Source: an uncultured Pelagibacteraceae bacterium (GTDB lineage: Bacteria > Pseudomonadota > Alphaproteobacteria > Pelagibacterales > Pelagibacteraceae). Taken from it: a stretch of 52,352 bases of DNA. Made by a program: the position numbers and the translations under genes. This document shows, piece after piece, positions 36,016 to 45,992 of this stretch. The first letter of the stretch is position 1. Each line of letters begins with the position of its first letter. The notes below the pieces were generated by a model that saw nothing but the letters and a program-made list of their open reading frames with translations, had not been told where the DNA came from and made no database searches. Where the stretch lies: assembly GCA_902564265.1 (NCBI GenBank), contig CACFAI010000006.1:1-52352 (forward strand). Reading direction: 5' to 3'.

Positions 36016-37362
36016 TAAATCGTTATCTTTTACTAATTGTCCAAGATTTTCCTTTACATACTTTGAGTCAATCACAATTTTTTCACCCGATCTGTCTGTT
36101 GCTGTGAAACTAATTTCATCCAAAACTCTCTCAATTATAGTATGAAGTCTTCTTGCTCCAATGTTCTCAACAGAAGAGTTTACTTCACTTGCTAAATTAG
36201 CAATAGTGTCAATTCCGTCTTCTGAAAATTCTAAATCAACATTTTCAGTTTTTAATAATGCTTTATACTGTTTAATTAAACTGTTATCTGGCTCTTTTAA
36301 AATTCTTTTAAAGTCAGAACTGTTTAATGCATCAAGCTCAACCCTTATTGGTAATCTTCCTTGTAATTCAGGAAGCAAATCTGAAGGTTTAGCGAGTTGG
36401 AAAGCCCCTGATGCTATAAATAATATATGATCAGTTTTTACTGGTCCATATTTCGTACTTACAGTTGTACCCTCTATTAAAGGTAATAAATCTCTTTGCA
36501 CTCCTTCTCTTGATACGTCACCACCGACCCGGTCAGTTCTGGCAGAAATTTTGTCAATTTCATCTAAGAAAACAATTCCGTTATTTTCAGTAACATTTTT
36601 TGCAGATTTAATAATTTTATCTTGTTCAATAAGTTTATCAGCCTCCTCATTTAACAAGATTTCATGAGACTCTTTTACAGTCATCTTTTTATTTTTCGAT
36701 TTATTGCCCATTGATTTACCGAGCATGTCACCAATATTTATCATTCCAATGTTTGCACCTGGCATACCAGGAATTTCAAAGCTTGGCATATTTCCACTTT
36801 CATTCACTGGCACTTCAATTTCGTTATCATCTAAATCTCCATTTCGAAGTCTTTTTCTAAAACTTTCTCTTGTTGCTACACTTGCTTTATTTCCTACAAG
36901 CGCATCTAAAACTCTTTCCTCTGCTAGTTTTTGTGCTTTAGCATGAACTTCTTTTCTTTTTTTAACTTTTTCCATTGCAATTGCAATTTCTAGCAAATCT
37001 CTAATAATTTGCTCTACATCTCTTCCGACATAACCAACTTCTGTAAATCTTGTAGCTTCAACTTTTACAAAAGGTGCTTCTGCCAATTTAGATAGTCTTC
37101 TTGATATCTCTGTTTTACCAACACCAGTTGGTCCAATCATTAATATATTTTTTGGTAAAACCTCATCTCTCATTTCACCTTTTAAAGCCTGTCTTCTCCA
37201 TCTGTTTCTAAGAGCAATTGCAACTGCTCTTTTAGCTTTATTTTGACCAACTACGTATCTATCTAATTCAGACACAATCTCTCTCGGTGAAAGTGAGTCT
37301 ATATGGTTTTTTTTCTCTTCAGAATTTTTTTTTGGGAATGATTTAATATTTGTTTTTTCCAT
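35998..37362 (-). CDS. hslU: HslU ATPase subunit of the HslVU protease
   Basis: The product has 454 residues. [24 protein letters not shown] opens the protein, Walker A is [34 protein letters not shown] follows, and Walker B is [12 protein letters not shown]. The C-terminus ends [12 protein letters not shown], close to the usual HslU tail that docks into HslV. It unfolds substrates for HslV. The start overlaps the hslV stop (TAATG). Confidence 0.97.
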   Translation of the reverse strand: MEKTNIKSFPKKNSEEKKNHIDSLSPREIVSELDRYVVGQNKAKRAVAIALRNRWRRQALKGEMRDEVLPKNILMIGPTGVGKTEISRRLSKLAEAPFVKVEATRFTEVGYVGRDVEQIIRDLLEIAIAMEKVKKRKEVHAKAQKLAEERVLDALVGNKASVATRESFRKRLRNGDLDDNEIEVPVNESGNMPSFEIPGMPGANIGMINIGDMLGKSMGNKSKNKKMTVKESHEILLNEEADKLIEQDKIIKSAKNVTENNGIVFLDEIDKISARTDRVGGDVSREGVQRDLLPLIEGTTVSTKYGPVKTDHILFIASGAFQLAKPSDLLPELQGRLPIRVELDALNSSDFKRILKEPDNSLIKQYKALLKTENVDLEFSEDGIDTIANLASEVNSSVENIGARRLHTIIERVLDEISFTATDRSGEKIVIDSKYVKENLGQLVKDNDLSKFIL

Positions 37363-37877
37363 TATATTTTCTCAATTTTAATATTATCATTTGTGAAAAC
37401 ACAAATATCAGCTGCAACTTTAATCGCTTTTTTCGCAACTTCTTCAGCGTTTAACTCTGTATCCATTAAAACTTTTGCAGCCGCAAGCGCGTAGTTTCCA
37501 CCAGATCCAATTCCAATAACATCTCCTTCAGGTTCTAAAACATCTCCTGTACCTGAAATTATAAAACTTTTTTCTTTATCACCAATTGCCATTAAAGCTT
37601 CAAGTCGCCTCAAATATTTATCTGTTCTCCAGTCTTTAGCTAATTCGACTGCTGCTCGAGTTAAATTCCCAGCATGTTTTTCAAGTTTAGCCTCTAGTCT
37701 TTCAAAAAGAGTTAACGCATCTGCTGTAGAACCAGCAAAACCTGCAATCACATTTCGTTTCTCAATTTTACGAACTTTGTTAGCATTACTTTTAATCACC
37801 GTATTTCCCATACTAACCTGGCCATCACTTGCCACAACTACGTCATTTTTTTTTCTTACTAATACAATCGTTGTCAT
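37362..37877 (-). CDS. hslV: HslV protease subunit
   Basis: The product has 171 residues. After Met removal the protein begins [23 protein letters not shown], with the N-terminal catalytic Thr. [15 protein letters not shown] and [15 protein letters not shown] are family motifs. It forms the proteolytic chamber of HslVU. A heat-shock-like promoter lies just upstream. Confidence 0.97.
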   Translation of the reverse strand: MTTIVLVRKKNDVVVASDGQVSMGNTVIKSNANKVRKIEKRNVIAGFAGSTADALTLFERLEAKLEKHAGNLTRAAVELAKDWRTDKYLRRLEALMAIGDKEKSFIISGTGDVLEPEGDVIGIGSGGNYALAAAKVLMDTELNAEEVAKKAIKVAADICVFTNDNIKIEKI

Positions 37878-37883
37878 GAAATA

Positions 37884-37912
37884 TAGATGGATACGAATTT
37901 CAAATCTTCAAG
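37884..37912 (-). promoter_or_regulatory. Candidate heat-shock promoter of hslVU
   Basis: On the minus strand CTTGAA (37912-37907) is followed after 16 bases by CCATCTA (37890-37884), resembling the sigma-32 pattern CTTGAA-N-CCATNTA. The hslV ATG at 37877 is only 6 bases past the -10, so the mRNA would be nearly leaderless. This is a motif match only. Confidence 0.38.
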
Positions 37913-37928
37913 TGGCAAATTAGTTTTG

Positions 37929-37957
37929 TTGATATGGCCAAATAATACAGATATATG
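37929..37957 (+). promoter_or_regulatory. Candidate promoter of the his cluster
   Basis: TTGATA (37929-37934) and TATATG (37952-37957) are separated by 17 bases, just before hisB at 37967. The implied start is within a few bases of the ATG, suggesting a leaderless or near-leaderless mRNA. The region is AT-rich, so chance matches are likely. Confidence 0.3.
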
Positions 37958-37966
37958 TAGATATAT

Positions 37967-38557
37967 ATGAAGCGAAAAGCATCAATAACTAGAAAAACAA
38001 AAGAGACAAAAATTGACGTTGAATTAAACATAGACGGCAAAGGTCAATACAAAATAGATACAGGCATAGGTTTCCTTGACCATATGCTTGAACAACTTTC
38101 TAAACATTCGTCGATTGATTTAAAGGTAAAAGCAAAAGGAGATACACACATAGATCTCCATCACACAACAGAAGATACTGGTATTGCCATTGGTGAATGT
38201 CTTAAAAAAGCATCAAAAAAATTCATTGGAATTAAAAGATATGCTCACGCAATGATACCAATGGATGAAACTTTAACTAGAGTTGCATTAGACGTTTCAA
38301 ACAGACCATATTTAATTTGGAAAGTAGATTTAAAAGTAGAAAAACTTGGAGAAATGGATACGGAACTATTCAAAGAATGGTTTCAAGCTTTTTCACAATC
38401 TGCAGGAATTACATTGCATATTGAGAATTTATATGGAGACAATAGTCACCACAAAGTAGAGTCGTGTTTCAAAGGTTTAGCAAGATCGCTAAGAGCTGCA
38501 TTAGAAATAGACCCAAAAAATAAGAAAGTCGTGCCATCTACTAAGGGCTCTTTATAA
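37967..38557 (+). CDS. hisB: Imidazoleglycerol-phosphate dehydratase
   Basis: The product has 196 residues. [31 protein letters not shown] and [21 protein letters not shown] contain the metal-binding His/Glu residues. It is the monofunctional form, with no histidinol phosphatase domain. It catalyses the sixth step of histidine synthesis. It opens a cluster hisB-hisH-x-hisA-hisF-hisE. Confidence 0.97.
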   Translation: MKRKASITRKTKETKIDVELNIDGKGQYKIDTGIGFLDHMLEQLSKHSSIDLKVKAKGDTHIDLHHTTEDTGIAIGECLKKASKKFIGIKRYAHAMIPMDETLTRVALDVSNRPYLIWKVDLKVEKLGEMDTELFKEWFQAFSQSAGITLHIENLYGDNSHHKVESCFKGLARSLRAALEIDPKNKKVVPSTKGSL

Positions 38558-38563
38558 AAATTA

Positions 38564-39190
38564 ATGAACGTAACAATTGTTGATTACAAATCAGGGAACA
38601 TAAGTTCTGTTATTAACTCATTTAAAGAGGTGGCCCAAAATAAAGTTAAAATTGAAGTAACTTCTGATGTAAGCAAAATTAAATCTACAGACAAAGTTGT
38701 TTTACCCGGCCAGGGATCATTTAAAAGTTGTGTGGATGCAATACAATCTATTAATGGTCTTGTGGACTGCTTAAATGATTTTGCGATTAATAAGAAAAAA
38801 CCTCTCCTTGGAATATGTGTTGGATTACAAATGTTTGCTGCCGTTGGATATGAAGAGTCAGAAACAAAGGGATTGGGTTGGATACCTGGAAAAGTGACAA
38901 AAATAGATAATCAAAATGGCAAATATAAGCTTCCTCATATAGGATGGAACCAAATAAATATAGTTAAAGAGAGTAAAATTTTTAAAGATATAAAAGATAA
39001 GTCACATATGTATTTTGTGCATAGTTATGAGTTTGTACCAAATGATAAAAATTCTATATTAGCAACAACTGACTATTCATCTAAACATGTTTGCGCTGTT
39101 GAACAGGACAATATCTTCGGTACCCAATTTCATCCAGAAAAAAGTGATAAATTAGGATTACAAATTATAAAAAATTTTATAGATTTATAA
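38564..39190 (+). CDS. hisH: Imidazole glycerol phosphate synthase, glutamine amidotransferase subunit
   Basis: The product has 208 residues. VLPGQGSFKSC, the nucleophile region PLLGICVGLQMFA with the catalytic Cys, and FGTQFHPEKSDKLG with the catalytic His-x-Glu identify HisH. It supplies ammonia to HisF, encoded downstream. The two subunits are separated here by an unknown exported-protein gene and hisA. Confidence 0.96.
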   Translation: MNVTIVDYKSGNISSVINSFKEVAQNKVKIEVTSDVSKIKSTDKVVLPGQGSFKSCVDAIQSINGLVDCLNDFAINKKKPLLGICVGLQMFAAVGYEESETKGLGWIPGKVTKIDNQNGKYKLPHIGWNQINIVKESKIFKDIKDKSHMYFVHSYEFVPNDKNSILATTDYSSKHVCAVEQDNIFGTQFHPEKSDKLGLQIIKNFIDL

Positions 39191-39191
39191 G

Positions 39192-39632
39192 ATGAAGAAA
39201 ATTTTGTATTGCTTTACTTTTATATTTTTTCTCAGTATCACAATATCTAAAGCATCTAATTTTAAGGTCCCTTTTAATTCAGAGCTGACGTGTGATTTAT
39301 TTTATAAAAACGATAAATTTACAACAAAGACATGGACACTTGATACTAAAAAAAAAGGAGGATACTTAAATTATGTTGATAAAACATATATTGAGTGGCA
39401 TGAAAATATTCCTGTAAATGAAAATCCATCTAAATGGGTTGTCATGTTTTACGTTGTAGATAGGTATACAGGTAAAGGACATTGGGACTCAACACTGGAG
39501 CTTGATAATGAAAAATTCTTAAATTTATTTTTAAAAAAAAATCTAATAAGAAAAAGCGCTTATCTCCTTTTAGAAGAATATTTAAACATGTCAGGCACTA
39601 TTACGTGTGGAGAAACTAAAAAAAAATTTTAA
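39192..39632 (+). CDS. Unknown exported protein inside the his cluster
   Basis: The product has 146 residues. It starts 1 base after the hisH stop. A signal peptide is clear (MKKILYCFTFIFFLSITISKAS). The mature part contains TCDLFYKNDKFTTKTWTLD and ends with MSGTITCGETKKKF; the two Cys (ELTCDL and TITCGE) could form a disulfide in the periplasm. I do not recognise the family. Its placement between hisH and hisA suggests co-transcription only; nothing in it looks like a histidine enzyme. Confidence 0.8.
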   Translation: MKKILYCFTFIFFLSITISKASNFKVPFNSELTCDLFYKNDKFTTKTWTLDTKKKGGYLNYVDKTYIEWHENIPVNENPSKWVVMFYVVDRYTGKGHWDSTLELDNEKFLNLFLKKNLIRKSAYLLLEEYLNMSGTITCGETKKKF

Positions 39633-39640
39633 TTTTAAAA

Positions 39641-40357
39641 GTGAAAATATTTCCAGCAATTGATATTAAGGATAAAAAGTGTGTTAGATTAATTAAAGGT
39701 GATTTTAGTCAAAAGACAGAATATCAAATGTCACCAGTCGAACAGGCAACACAATTTATTGATAAAGGTTTTAAATATTTGCACATTGTCGATCTTGATG
39801 GAGCTTTAACAGGAGAAACAGTAAATCTTAATATAATTAAAGAGATTGTAAGTAAATTTGACTTTAAAGTAGAGGTAGGTGGAGGAGTGAGAGATTTTGA
39901 TAGTATTCAAGAATATGCTGACATAGGTGTAGATAAAGTTATTTTAGGTAGTGCGGCTATAAAAGATAAAAATTTTTTGAAAAAAGCTTGTAAAAAATTT
40001 CCTAAAAAAATTGCATTGGGTTTGGACGCTAAAGATGGAAAACTTTCTGTGTCAGGATGGAAAGAAAGTTCAGGCATATCTACTTTAGATTTTTTGAATG
40101 AGGTAAATGACTATGGTATTAGTAGATTAATTTTTACTGATATTAATAGAGACGGAACAAAAGAAAGTCCTAATTTTGAGGAAACATTGAAGGTTGCTGA
40201 GATTTCAAATTGTCCTGTAATAATTTCTGGCGGTGTTTCATCGATAGAAGATATCAAAAAAGCCAAAACACTAAAAAATGTTGAAGGTGTTATAGTTGGT
40301 AAAGCAATATACGATGGTGATGTTAAATTAGAGGATTTAGCTAAAGAAGATGCTTAA
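39641..40357 (+). CDS. hisA: ProFAR isomerase HisA
   Basis: The product is 238 residues from a GTG start that gives [20 protein letters not shown], the normal HisA N-terminus with the catalytic Asp. [22 protein letters not shown] and [17 protein letters not shown] (second catalytic Asp) follow. It isomerises ProFAR to PRFAR. It overlaps hisF by 8 bases. Confidence 0.96.
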   Translation: MKIFPAIDIKDKKCVRLIKGDFSQKTEYQMSPVEQATQFIDKGFKYLHIVDLDGALTGETVNLNIIKEIVSKFDFKVEVGGGVRDFDSIQEYADIGVDKVILGSAAIKDKNFLKKACKKFPKKIALGLDAKDGKLSVSGWKESSGISTLDFLNEVNDYGISRLIFTDINRDGTKESPNFEETLKVAEISNCPVIISGGVSSIEDIKKAKTLKNVEGVIVGKAIYDGDVKLEDLAKEDA

Positions 40358-41105
40358 AAATAGAATTATACCTTGTTTAGATGTCAAAAATGGTCGTGTG
40401 GTTAAAGGTATAAACTTTGTTGACTTGAAAGATGCAGGTGATCCTGTTGAGCAGGCAAAAATATATAGTGATGGCGGAGCTGATGAGATTTGTTTTTTAG
40501 ATATTACTGCTTCAAATGAGAATAGAGATACTATTTACGAGGTTGTTGAAAAGACTTCAAAAAAATGTTTTGTGCCTTTAACAGTAGGTGGTGGAGTAAG
40601 AAGCGTTGATGATATTAATAAATTATTAAACTGTGGTGCTGATAAAGTTTCAATTAATACTGCGGCAGTAGAAAATTCTAAACTCGTGGTCGATAGTTCT
40701 AAAAAATTTGGCTCACAATGTATTGTTGTTGCAATAGATGCAAAAAAAAATGGAAATAAATGGGAAGTTTTTACTCATGGAGGAAGAAACAATAGTGGAA
40801 TTGATGCATTAGAATATGCAAAAAAAATGGAAGATAATGGGGCAGGCGAGTTATTGGTTACTTCAATGGATAGAGATGGAACACAAGTCGGTTACGACAT
40901 TGATTTAATGTCAAAGATATCTTCAAAAGTGAATATTCCATTAATAGCATCTGGTGGTGTTGGAAACCTTGATCACTTAGTAGAGGGTATTAAATCGGGT
41001 AAAGCTAGTGCAGTTCTTGCGGCCTCAATATTTCATTACGGAAAATACTCAGTGAAAGACGCAAAGCAATATTTGGAGTCCAAAGGAATTCCTGTTAGAA
41101 CTTAA
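40350..41105 (+). CDS. hisF: Imidazole glycerol phosphate synthase cyclase subunit HisF
   Basis: The product has 251 residues. [19 protein letters not shown] has the catalytic Asp, followed by [25 protein letters not shown] and [16 protein letters not shown] with the second Asp. It forms imidazole glycerol phosphate and AICAR with HisH. The AICAR is a substrate of PurH, whose gene lies at the right edge of the window. Confidence 0.97.
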   Translation: MLKNRIIPCLDVKNGRVVKGINFVDLKDAGDPVEQAKIYSDGGADEICFLDITASNENRDTIYEVVEKTSKKCFVPLTVGGGVRSVDDINKLLNCGADKVSINTAAVENSKLVVDSSKKFGSQCIVVAIDAKKNGNKWEVFTHGGRNNSGIDALEYAKKMEDNGAGELLVTSMDRDGTQVGYDIDLMSKISSKVNIPLIASGGVGNLDHLVEGIKSGKASAVLAASIFHYGKYSVKDAKQYLESKGIPVRT

Positions 41106-41106
41106 C

Positions 41107-41379
41107 ATGCTTAAAACTCTGGAAGATATAATTTTTATGGTAAGAGAGAGGAAGACTAAACCTCAAAGCGAATCTTACACAAATAAATTATTAGCTAACA
41201 AAGAATTGTCAGTAGAAAAGGTGAAAGAGGAAGTTAAAGAATTAATTGAGGCTGTGGAAAATAATACAAATAAAGTTCATGAGACGGCCGATGTATTGTA
41301 TCATCTCATTGTGTATCTTGAGGCAAATAATGTAAAAATAGAAGATGTTATGAAAGAACTAGATAAAAGAAGAAAATGA
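41107..41379 (+). CDS. hisE: Phosphoribosyl-ATP pyrophosphatase
   Basis: The product has 90 residues. It has the alpha-helical MazG-like fold with EEVKELIEAVENN and ETADVLYHLIVYLEAN containing the metal-binding acidic residues. It carries only the HisE function; a HisI domain is absent and no hisI gene is in the window. It lies 1 base after hisF and overlaps the HIT gene by 4 bases. Confidence 0.95.
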   Translation: MLKTLEDIIFMVRERKTKPQSESYTNKLLANKELSVEKVKEEVKELIEAVENNTNKVHETADVLYHLIVYLEANNVKIEDVMKELDKRRK

Positions 41380-41741
41380 GCTACGACGACAATAACATTT
41401 TTGCAAAAATCCTTAGAGGTGAGATACCATGCGAAAAAATCTATGAGGACGAATTTGTTTTATCTTTTCATGATATAAATCCACAAAAAAAAGTTCATGC
41501 TTTGGTAATTCCAAAAGGTAAATATGTAAATTTAGAAGATTTTACTTCTAAAGCCAGTTCAGCCGAAATAGTTGGACTTATGAAAGGTATTTCAAATGTT
41601 GCAAAAAAAATTGGGATCTCAAGTATTGATAATGATGGATTTAGGACCTTATCAAATGTTGGAAAAAATGGTGGTCAAGAAGTGCCCCATTTGCACTTTC
41701 ATTTATTTGGTGGCGAAAAAGTAGGTAGAATGGTTCAATGA
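41376..41741 (+). CDS. hinT: HIT-family nucleotide hydrolase (HinT-like)
   Basis: The product has 121 residues. IFAKILRGEIPCEKIYEDE at the N-terminus and the histidine triad VPHLHFHLFGG near the end match HinT. The family cleaves nucleoside phosphoramidates. It frequently follows hisE in alphaproteobacteria, as here. It overlaps the GNAT gene by 4 bases. Confidence 0.93.
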   Translation: MSYDDNNIFAKILRGEIPCEKIYEDEFVLSFHDINPQKKVHALVIPKGKYVNLEDFTSKASSAEIVGLMKGISNVAKKIGISSIDNDGFRTLSNVGKNGGQEVPHLHFHLFGGEKVGRMVQ

Positions 41742-42247
41742 TTATTAGTGTAAAAAGAAATTTTTTAGAGTTAAAAAATATAAATGAACTTGTAAAAAAA
41801 GACAAGCCAGAAGACAATTACTCTGTAGAAAAAACAAAACCAGATTTCCAATTGAATAAGTTTTTTTACAAACAGATTGGAAAAAAATACAGATGGACTG
41901 ACAGATTGATTTGGTCAGATATTCAATGGTCCAACTATGTCTGCAACAAAAACTTAGAAACTTATGTGATAAAAAATAGTGACGATTTAGTGGGTTATTT
42001 TGAGCTGATATATCACCCAGAAAAAAATGAGATAGAACTTGCATATTTAGGGTTGTTCGAAGATTATTTTGGCAAGGGAGTTGGGGGTTATGCATTAACC
42101 ACTGCGATTGTAAAATCTTTTGAAAAAAAAATTAAAAGAATGTGGGTTCACACTTGTACACTAGATCATCCTAATGCAATAAAAAATTATTTAGCAAGAG
42201 GGATGAAAATTTTTAAAGAAGAAAATCTGAATATTAGAGCTAGCTAA
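41738..42247 (+). CDS. GNAT-family N-acetyltransferase
   Basis: The product has 169 residues. The acetyl-CoA binding region is ELAYLGLFEDYFGKGVGGYALTTAI, with the GxGxG-like segment GKGVGG. WVHTCTLDHPNAIKNYLARGM is the usual C-terminal GNAT motif. The acceptor substrate is unknown. It ends the his-HIT run with a 4-base tail-to-tail overlap with lolA. Confidence 0.85.
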   Translation: MIISVKRNFLELKNINELVKKDKPEDNYSVEKTKPDFQLNKFFYKQIGKKYRWTDRLIWSDIQWSNYVCNKNLETYVIKNSDDLVGYFELIYHPEKNEIELAYLGLFEDYFGKGVGGYALTTAIVKSFEKKIKRMWVHTCTLDHPNAIKNYLARGMKIFKEENLNIRAS

Positions 42248-42789
42248 TTATAAAGATTGAGGTTAAAAATATTTTCAGATAATTCTTGATTAATATTTTT
42301 AACGATAATATTAGACCTTACTTTATTGCCGTATAAATCAATAGTTTCCCATCCTTTAATTAAGTAGTTATTTTTATCAAAAAAAATATTCAATTGACTG
42401 TTTTTATCATTAATTGAAATAAGAAAATTTTGCTCTTTTTTGACAACATTTCCCTCAATTTTCGAGATTAAAAATTCTTTGTTAAGAATATATTTAAAGT
42501 AAGTGTTTTCAGTTTTGTAAGTATTTGCAAAATTTGAATTTTTGTTTTTAATTAATAGTGTCTTTCCATTTGATACAATTATCTTTGCAGATTGATCATA
42601 CTTACAAATCATTTTATTATCAAATGCAATTATACAATTACCAGTTTCTTTTTTGTCATTTATGAATTGTTCAAAATCAAATGCAAAATTTTTAGTTTCA
42701 GAAATTTTTTTTATAATTTTAGGATCTGTGTAAGCATACTTTTGACCAAACATAAAAAAAAAAATTAAGATGAAAAAAATTGTTCTCAT
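42244..42789 (-). CDS. lolA: Outer-membrane lipoprotein carrier LolA
   Basis: The product has 181 residues. A short signal (MRTIFFILIFFFMFGQKYAYT) is followed by a diverged LolA domain: NFAFDFEQFINDKKETG, MICKYDQSAKIIVSNGKTLLI and LIKGWETIDLYGNKVRSNI. It shuttles lipoproteins to the outer membrane. The position right after ftsK is the standard alphaproteobacterial one and supports the call. Confidence 0.87.
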   Translation of the reverse strand: MRTIFFILIFFFMFGQKYAYTDPKIIKKISETKNFAFDFEQFINDKKETGNCIIAFDNKMICKYDQSAKIIVSNGKTLLIKNKNSNFANTYKTENTYFKYILNKEFLISKIEGNVVKKEQNFLISINDKNSQLNIFFDKNNYLIKGWETIDLYGNKVRSNIIVKNINQELSENIFNLNLYN

Positions 42790-44843
42790 TATAACAATTC
42801 TCTTTTACCAACATGATTAGCTTTACTGACAACACCTCTACTTTCCATAATATCTATTATTCTTGCGGCCCTATTGTAACCTATTTGAAGTTTTCTTTGC
42901 AAAAAGGAGGTTGATGCTTTTCCCTCAGATTTAACAATTTCCAAGGCTTTATTGTAAAGTTCATCATCTTGATCAGAGTTATTAGAATCATCATCTGGTA
43001 GACTCTCAGAAGATAAGTTTAAAATCTCATCAACATATTCTGGATCACCTTGTGATTTAAGGAAAGAATTAATTTTTTCAATTTCATTATCAGAAACATA
43101 TGGTGCGTGGATTCTTGTAATTCTATTTGCTGAGGACATGAAAAGCATATCTCCTTTACCTAACAATTGTTCAGCACCTTGTTCTCCAAGAACTGTTCTA
43201 CTATCAATTTTTGAAGACACTTGAAAAGATATACGAGTTGGAAAATTTGCCTTTATAGTACCTGTTATAACATCCACACTAGGTCTTTGTGTTGCCATTA
43301 TTATATGAATACCTGCAGCCCTAGCCATTTGAGAAAGTTTCTGAATACAATTTTCAATATCCTTACTAGCAACCAACATAAGATCTGACATTTCGTCTAC
43401 TATAACCACAATGTAAGGCATAGAAATTTTGTGCTTAGCGTTGTAACTGTCAATATTTCTTACGCCAACTTTAGTCATTAACTTGTATCTATTTTCCATT
43501 TCTTTTACTACCCAACCTAAAACTGATGCAGCTTTTTTAGCCTCAGTAATAACGGGACAAAGCAAATGTGGTATTCCTTCATATGTCGAAAGTTCTAACA
43601 TTTTGGGATCAATTAAAATGAACTTACAAATTTCTGGTTTATGTCTATATAACAATGAAAGAATAATTGTATTTATACATACTGACTTTCCAGATCCAGT
43701 GGTACCAGCAATTAAAAGATGAGGCATTGAAGTTAAATCTCCAATCAACGGTTGTCCAGAAATACCTTTGCCAAGAGCTATAGGTAATTTTAAATCTTTA
43801 TTATTAAATTTTGGACTAGATATTATTTCTCTCAACATAACATTATCTCTAAATGAGTTTGGAAGCTCAATACCGATTGTATTAGACCCTGGAATTGTAG
43901 AAATTCTCGCAGACTCTGAGCTTGTATTTCTTGCAATATCTTCTGATAGGTTTACAATTTTTGAAACTTTAACTCCTGCAGCGGGTTCAAATTCATTAAG
44001 AGTAACAACTGGACCTGTGCTAATTTTTGTAATTTTTCCCTGTACACCAAAATCCAACAATACTTTTTCCAAAAAGTCAGCACCAACTTTTTTTTCCTCT
44101 TTTGTATTTTTAACTTTCTTTTCTGGAGTCTTAAGAAAATCAAGTAATGGAAGTTTAAAAACACCTACTTTTTTTGGTTCAAAATTTGGCTCGTTAAGAT
44201 TAAAAGTATCTTGTACAACTTCTTTTTCTGCAATTTGTGATTCTTGATTTATAATTTGCTCTTTAATGTGATCATTTTTTTTCTTTCTTAGAAATATCTT
44301 AATCCAATAAGAATTTGGATTTAAACTTAATATAAATAAAAGAATAAAAGTTATCAAAGAAAAATAATAAGTAATCTTATTGTTTAAGAATTCAAGTTCC
44401 AAAAAAATTGACTCATTTAAGAAATTACCGACAAAACCACCATTTCCATTAATGTAAAGAAAAAAGGGTGAGGTAAAAAAAACACTAAAAAAAAAGGTTC
44501 CAATTAAACTATAACAAACTATTAAAAAAATATTATTCACAATAATGCTAGGTGTCTTCCTAAAAAAAATATTTATTGCTGAAAAGATGATTGTTATAGG
44601 GATAAAGTAACTTATCAATCCAACCGACTGAAAAAAAAAATCTGAAATAATACTCCCATTAATTCCTAGAAAATTTTTTACTTTTTGCCCCTCTGAAAAT
44701 ATAAAATTTGGATCGTCTGGAGTATAAGATATTATTGCAAAAGACAGTAAAACTGCGAGTAGAAACAAACCAATTGCAAAAACTTCTACTAAGCGATTAA
44801 ATATAAATGCTTTTAGATCGATATTCTTAATTTTTAAATTCAT
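42789..44843 (-). CDS. ftsK: DNA translocase FtsK
   Basis: The product has 684 residues, shorter than E. coli FtsK because the linker is short. Hydrophobic helices cover about residues 10-190. The motor has LIAGTTGSGKSVCINTIILSL (Walker A) and VVIVDEMSDLMLV (Walker B). The C-terminal gamma winged helix is KASTSFLQRKLQIGYNRAARIIDIMESRG. It pumps chromosome ends through the closing septum and activates XerCD at dif. It overlaps lolA by 1 base. Confidence 0.96.
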   Translation of the reverse strand: MNLKIKNIDLKAFIFNRLVEVFAIGLFLLAVLLSFAIISYTPDDPNFIFSEGQKVKNFLGINGSIISDFFFQSVGLISYFIPITIIFSAINIFFRKTPSIIVNNIFLIVCYSLIGTFFFSVFFTSPFFLYINGNGGFVGNFLNESIFLELEFLNNKITYYFSLITFILLFILSLNPNSYWIKIFLRKKKNDHIKEQIINQESQIAEKEVVQDTFNLNEPNFEPKKVGVFKLPLLDFLKTPEKKVKNTKEEKKVGADFLEKVLLDFGVQGKITKISTGPVVTLNEFEPAAGVKVSKIVNLSEDIARNTSSESARISTIPGSNTIGIELPNSFRDNVMLREIISSPKFNNKDLKLPIALGKGISGQPLIGDLTSMPHLLIAGTTGSGKSVCINTIILSLLYRHKPEICKFILIDPKMLELSTYEGIPHLLCPVITEAKKAASVLGWVVKEMENRYKLMTKVGVRNIDSYNAKHKISMPYIVVIVDEMSDLMLVASKDIENCIQKLSQMARAAGIHIIMATQRPSVDVITGTIKANFPTRISFQVSSKIDSRTVLGEQGAEQLLGKGDMLFMSSANRITRIHAPYVSDNEIEKINSFLKSQGDPEYVDEILNLSSESLPDDDSNNSDQDDELYNKALEIVKSEGKASTSFLQRKLQIGYNRAARIIDIMESRGVVSKANHVGKRELL

Positions 44844-44903
44844 AAAGAATCAAATTTATCACTTTGTATCATTTAATATTTATTGTTAAAATTAAAAATA
44901 TTT

Positions 44904-45992
44904 ATGAAAATTTGTTTATTTGGAAAAAACTTAACGAATCTAATTTTGTCTCAAGTATTAATTAAAAAAGGGATATCTGTTCATGTATATAATCAAAAAA
45001 AGAATAAATTAGCAAATATTAACTATAATAGAACTATTGGATTATCTTTTGATAACGTAAAGTTTTTAAAAAAGTATGACATAGATGTTGAAAAGATTGG
45101 TCAAAAAATTAGCAAAATTTTTCTTTATAAAAATGATTCCAAAAACCCTTTTTTAAAGTTTGAAAATAAAAATTCTCTTTTCTTTATAGTAAAAAATCAT
45201 CTACTCTTTAAGGAGATATATAAAAAATTAAAAAAAAGAAAAGAATTTAAAGAAAGCAATATCAACAAAGATTCTGATTACTTAAAACTGTTAAAAAAAA
45301 AAGATTTTCAATTTTTTGTTAATTCACAAACGAATAATTTTATTAACAAGAAATTCTTCTTTCAAAACATAAAAAAAGATTACAAAAGCACATCATACAT
45401 TACCGTAATGGATCATCAAAAATTAAAAAATAATACGTCGGTTCAGATTTTTACCAAAAGAGGTCCCTTAGCCTACTTACCAATCTCAAACTCTAAAACT
45501 TCTCTAGTTTATTCAGTAGCCGATAAATCAGAAATTAATGAAACTGGATTCAAGGAACTTGTAAAAAAATATAATAAATTTTATAAAATCAAAAAATTTA
45601 ATAATGTAGACAAATTTAAGTTAAGTTTCTTTTTATCAAAAAAATATACTTATAAAAATATCTTATCTTTTGGTGACGCTATTCATAAGGTCCACCCTTT
45701 AGCAGGTCAAGGATTTAACATGACTGTAAGAGATATTAAATCTTTAACTGACCAAATTCAAAAAAATATGGATTTAGGTCTGGAGTTATCAACTGCAATT
45801 CTATCTTTTGAAAAAGAGAAAAAACATAACAATTTCTTTTTTGCATATGGAATTGACTTCCTCCACAATTTTTTTGAAAAAGAAAATAGATTTAAAATAC
45901 TAGAAAATAAAAAAATTTCAAAGGCCATAGATAATAGTCTTTTATTAAAGAAAATTTCGGAGAAGTTCGCAAATAAGGGATTTAATTTTTAA
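44904..45992 (+). CDS. UbiH/UbiL-like FAD monooxygenase with degenerate nucleotide-binding loop
   Basis: The product has 362 residues from the ATG at 44904 (a TTG seven codons upstream is less likely). The C-terminal FAD motif is intact: LSFGDAIHKVHPLAGQGFNMTVRDI, typical of ubiquinone hydroxylases of the UbiH/Coq6 group. The N-terminal GxGxxG loop is missing, reading CLFGKNLTNLILSQVLI, and the middle FAD motif is not recognisable. Its place beside ftsK matches the ubiH-like gene of other alphaproteobacteria. Ubiquinone hydroxylation is inferred. Loss of the loop makes activity uncertain. Confidence 0.75.
   Translation: MKICLFGKNLTNLILSQVLIKKGISVHVYNQKKNKLANINYNRTIGLSFDNVKFLKKYDIDVEKIGQKISKIFLYKNDSKNPFLKFENKNSLFFIVKNHLLFKEIYKKLKKRKEFKESNINKDSDYLKLLKKKDFQFFVNSQTNNFINKKFFFQNIKKDYKSTSYITVMDHQKLKNNTSVQIFTKRGPLAYLPISNSKTSLVYSVADKSEINETGFKELVKKYNKFYKIKKFNNVDKFKLSFFLSKKYTYKNILSFGDAIHKVHPLAGQGFNMTVRDIKSLTDQIQKNMDLGLELSTAILSFEKEKKHNNFFFAYGIDFLHNFFEKENRFKILENKKISKAIDNSLLLKKISEKFANKGFNF

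Noticed and set aside
43768-44247. 159-codon open frame antisense to ftsK
   Set aside because: It mirrors the ftsK coding sequence and has no recognisable motifs.
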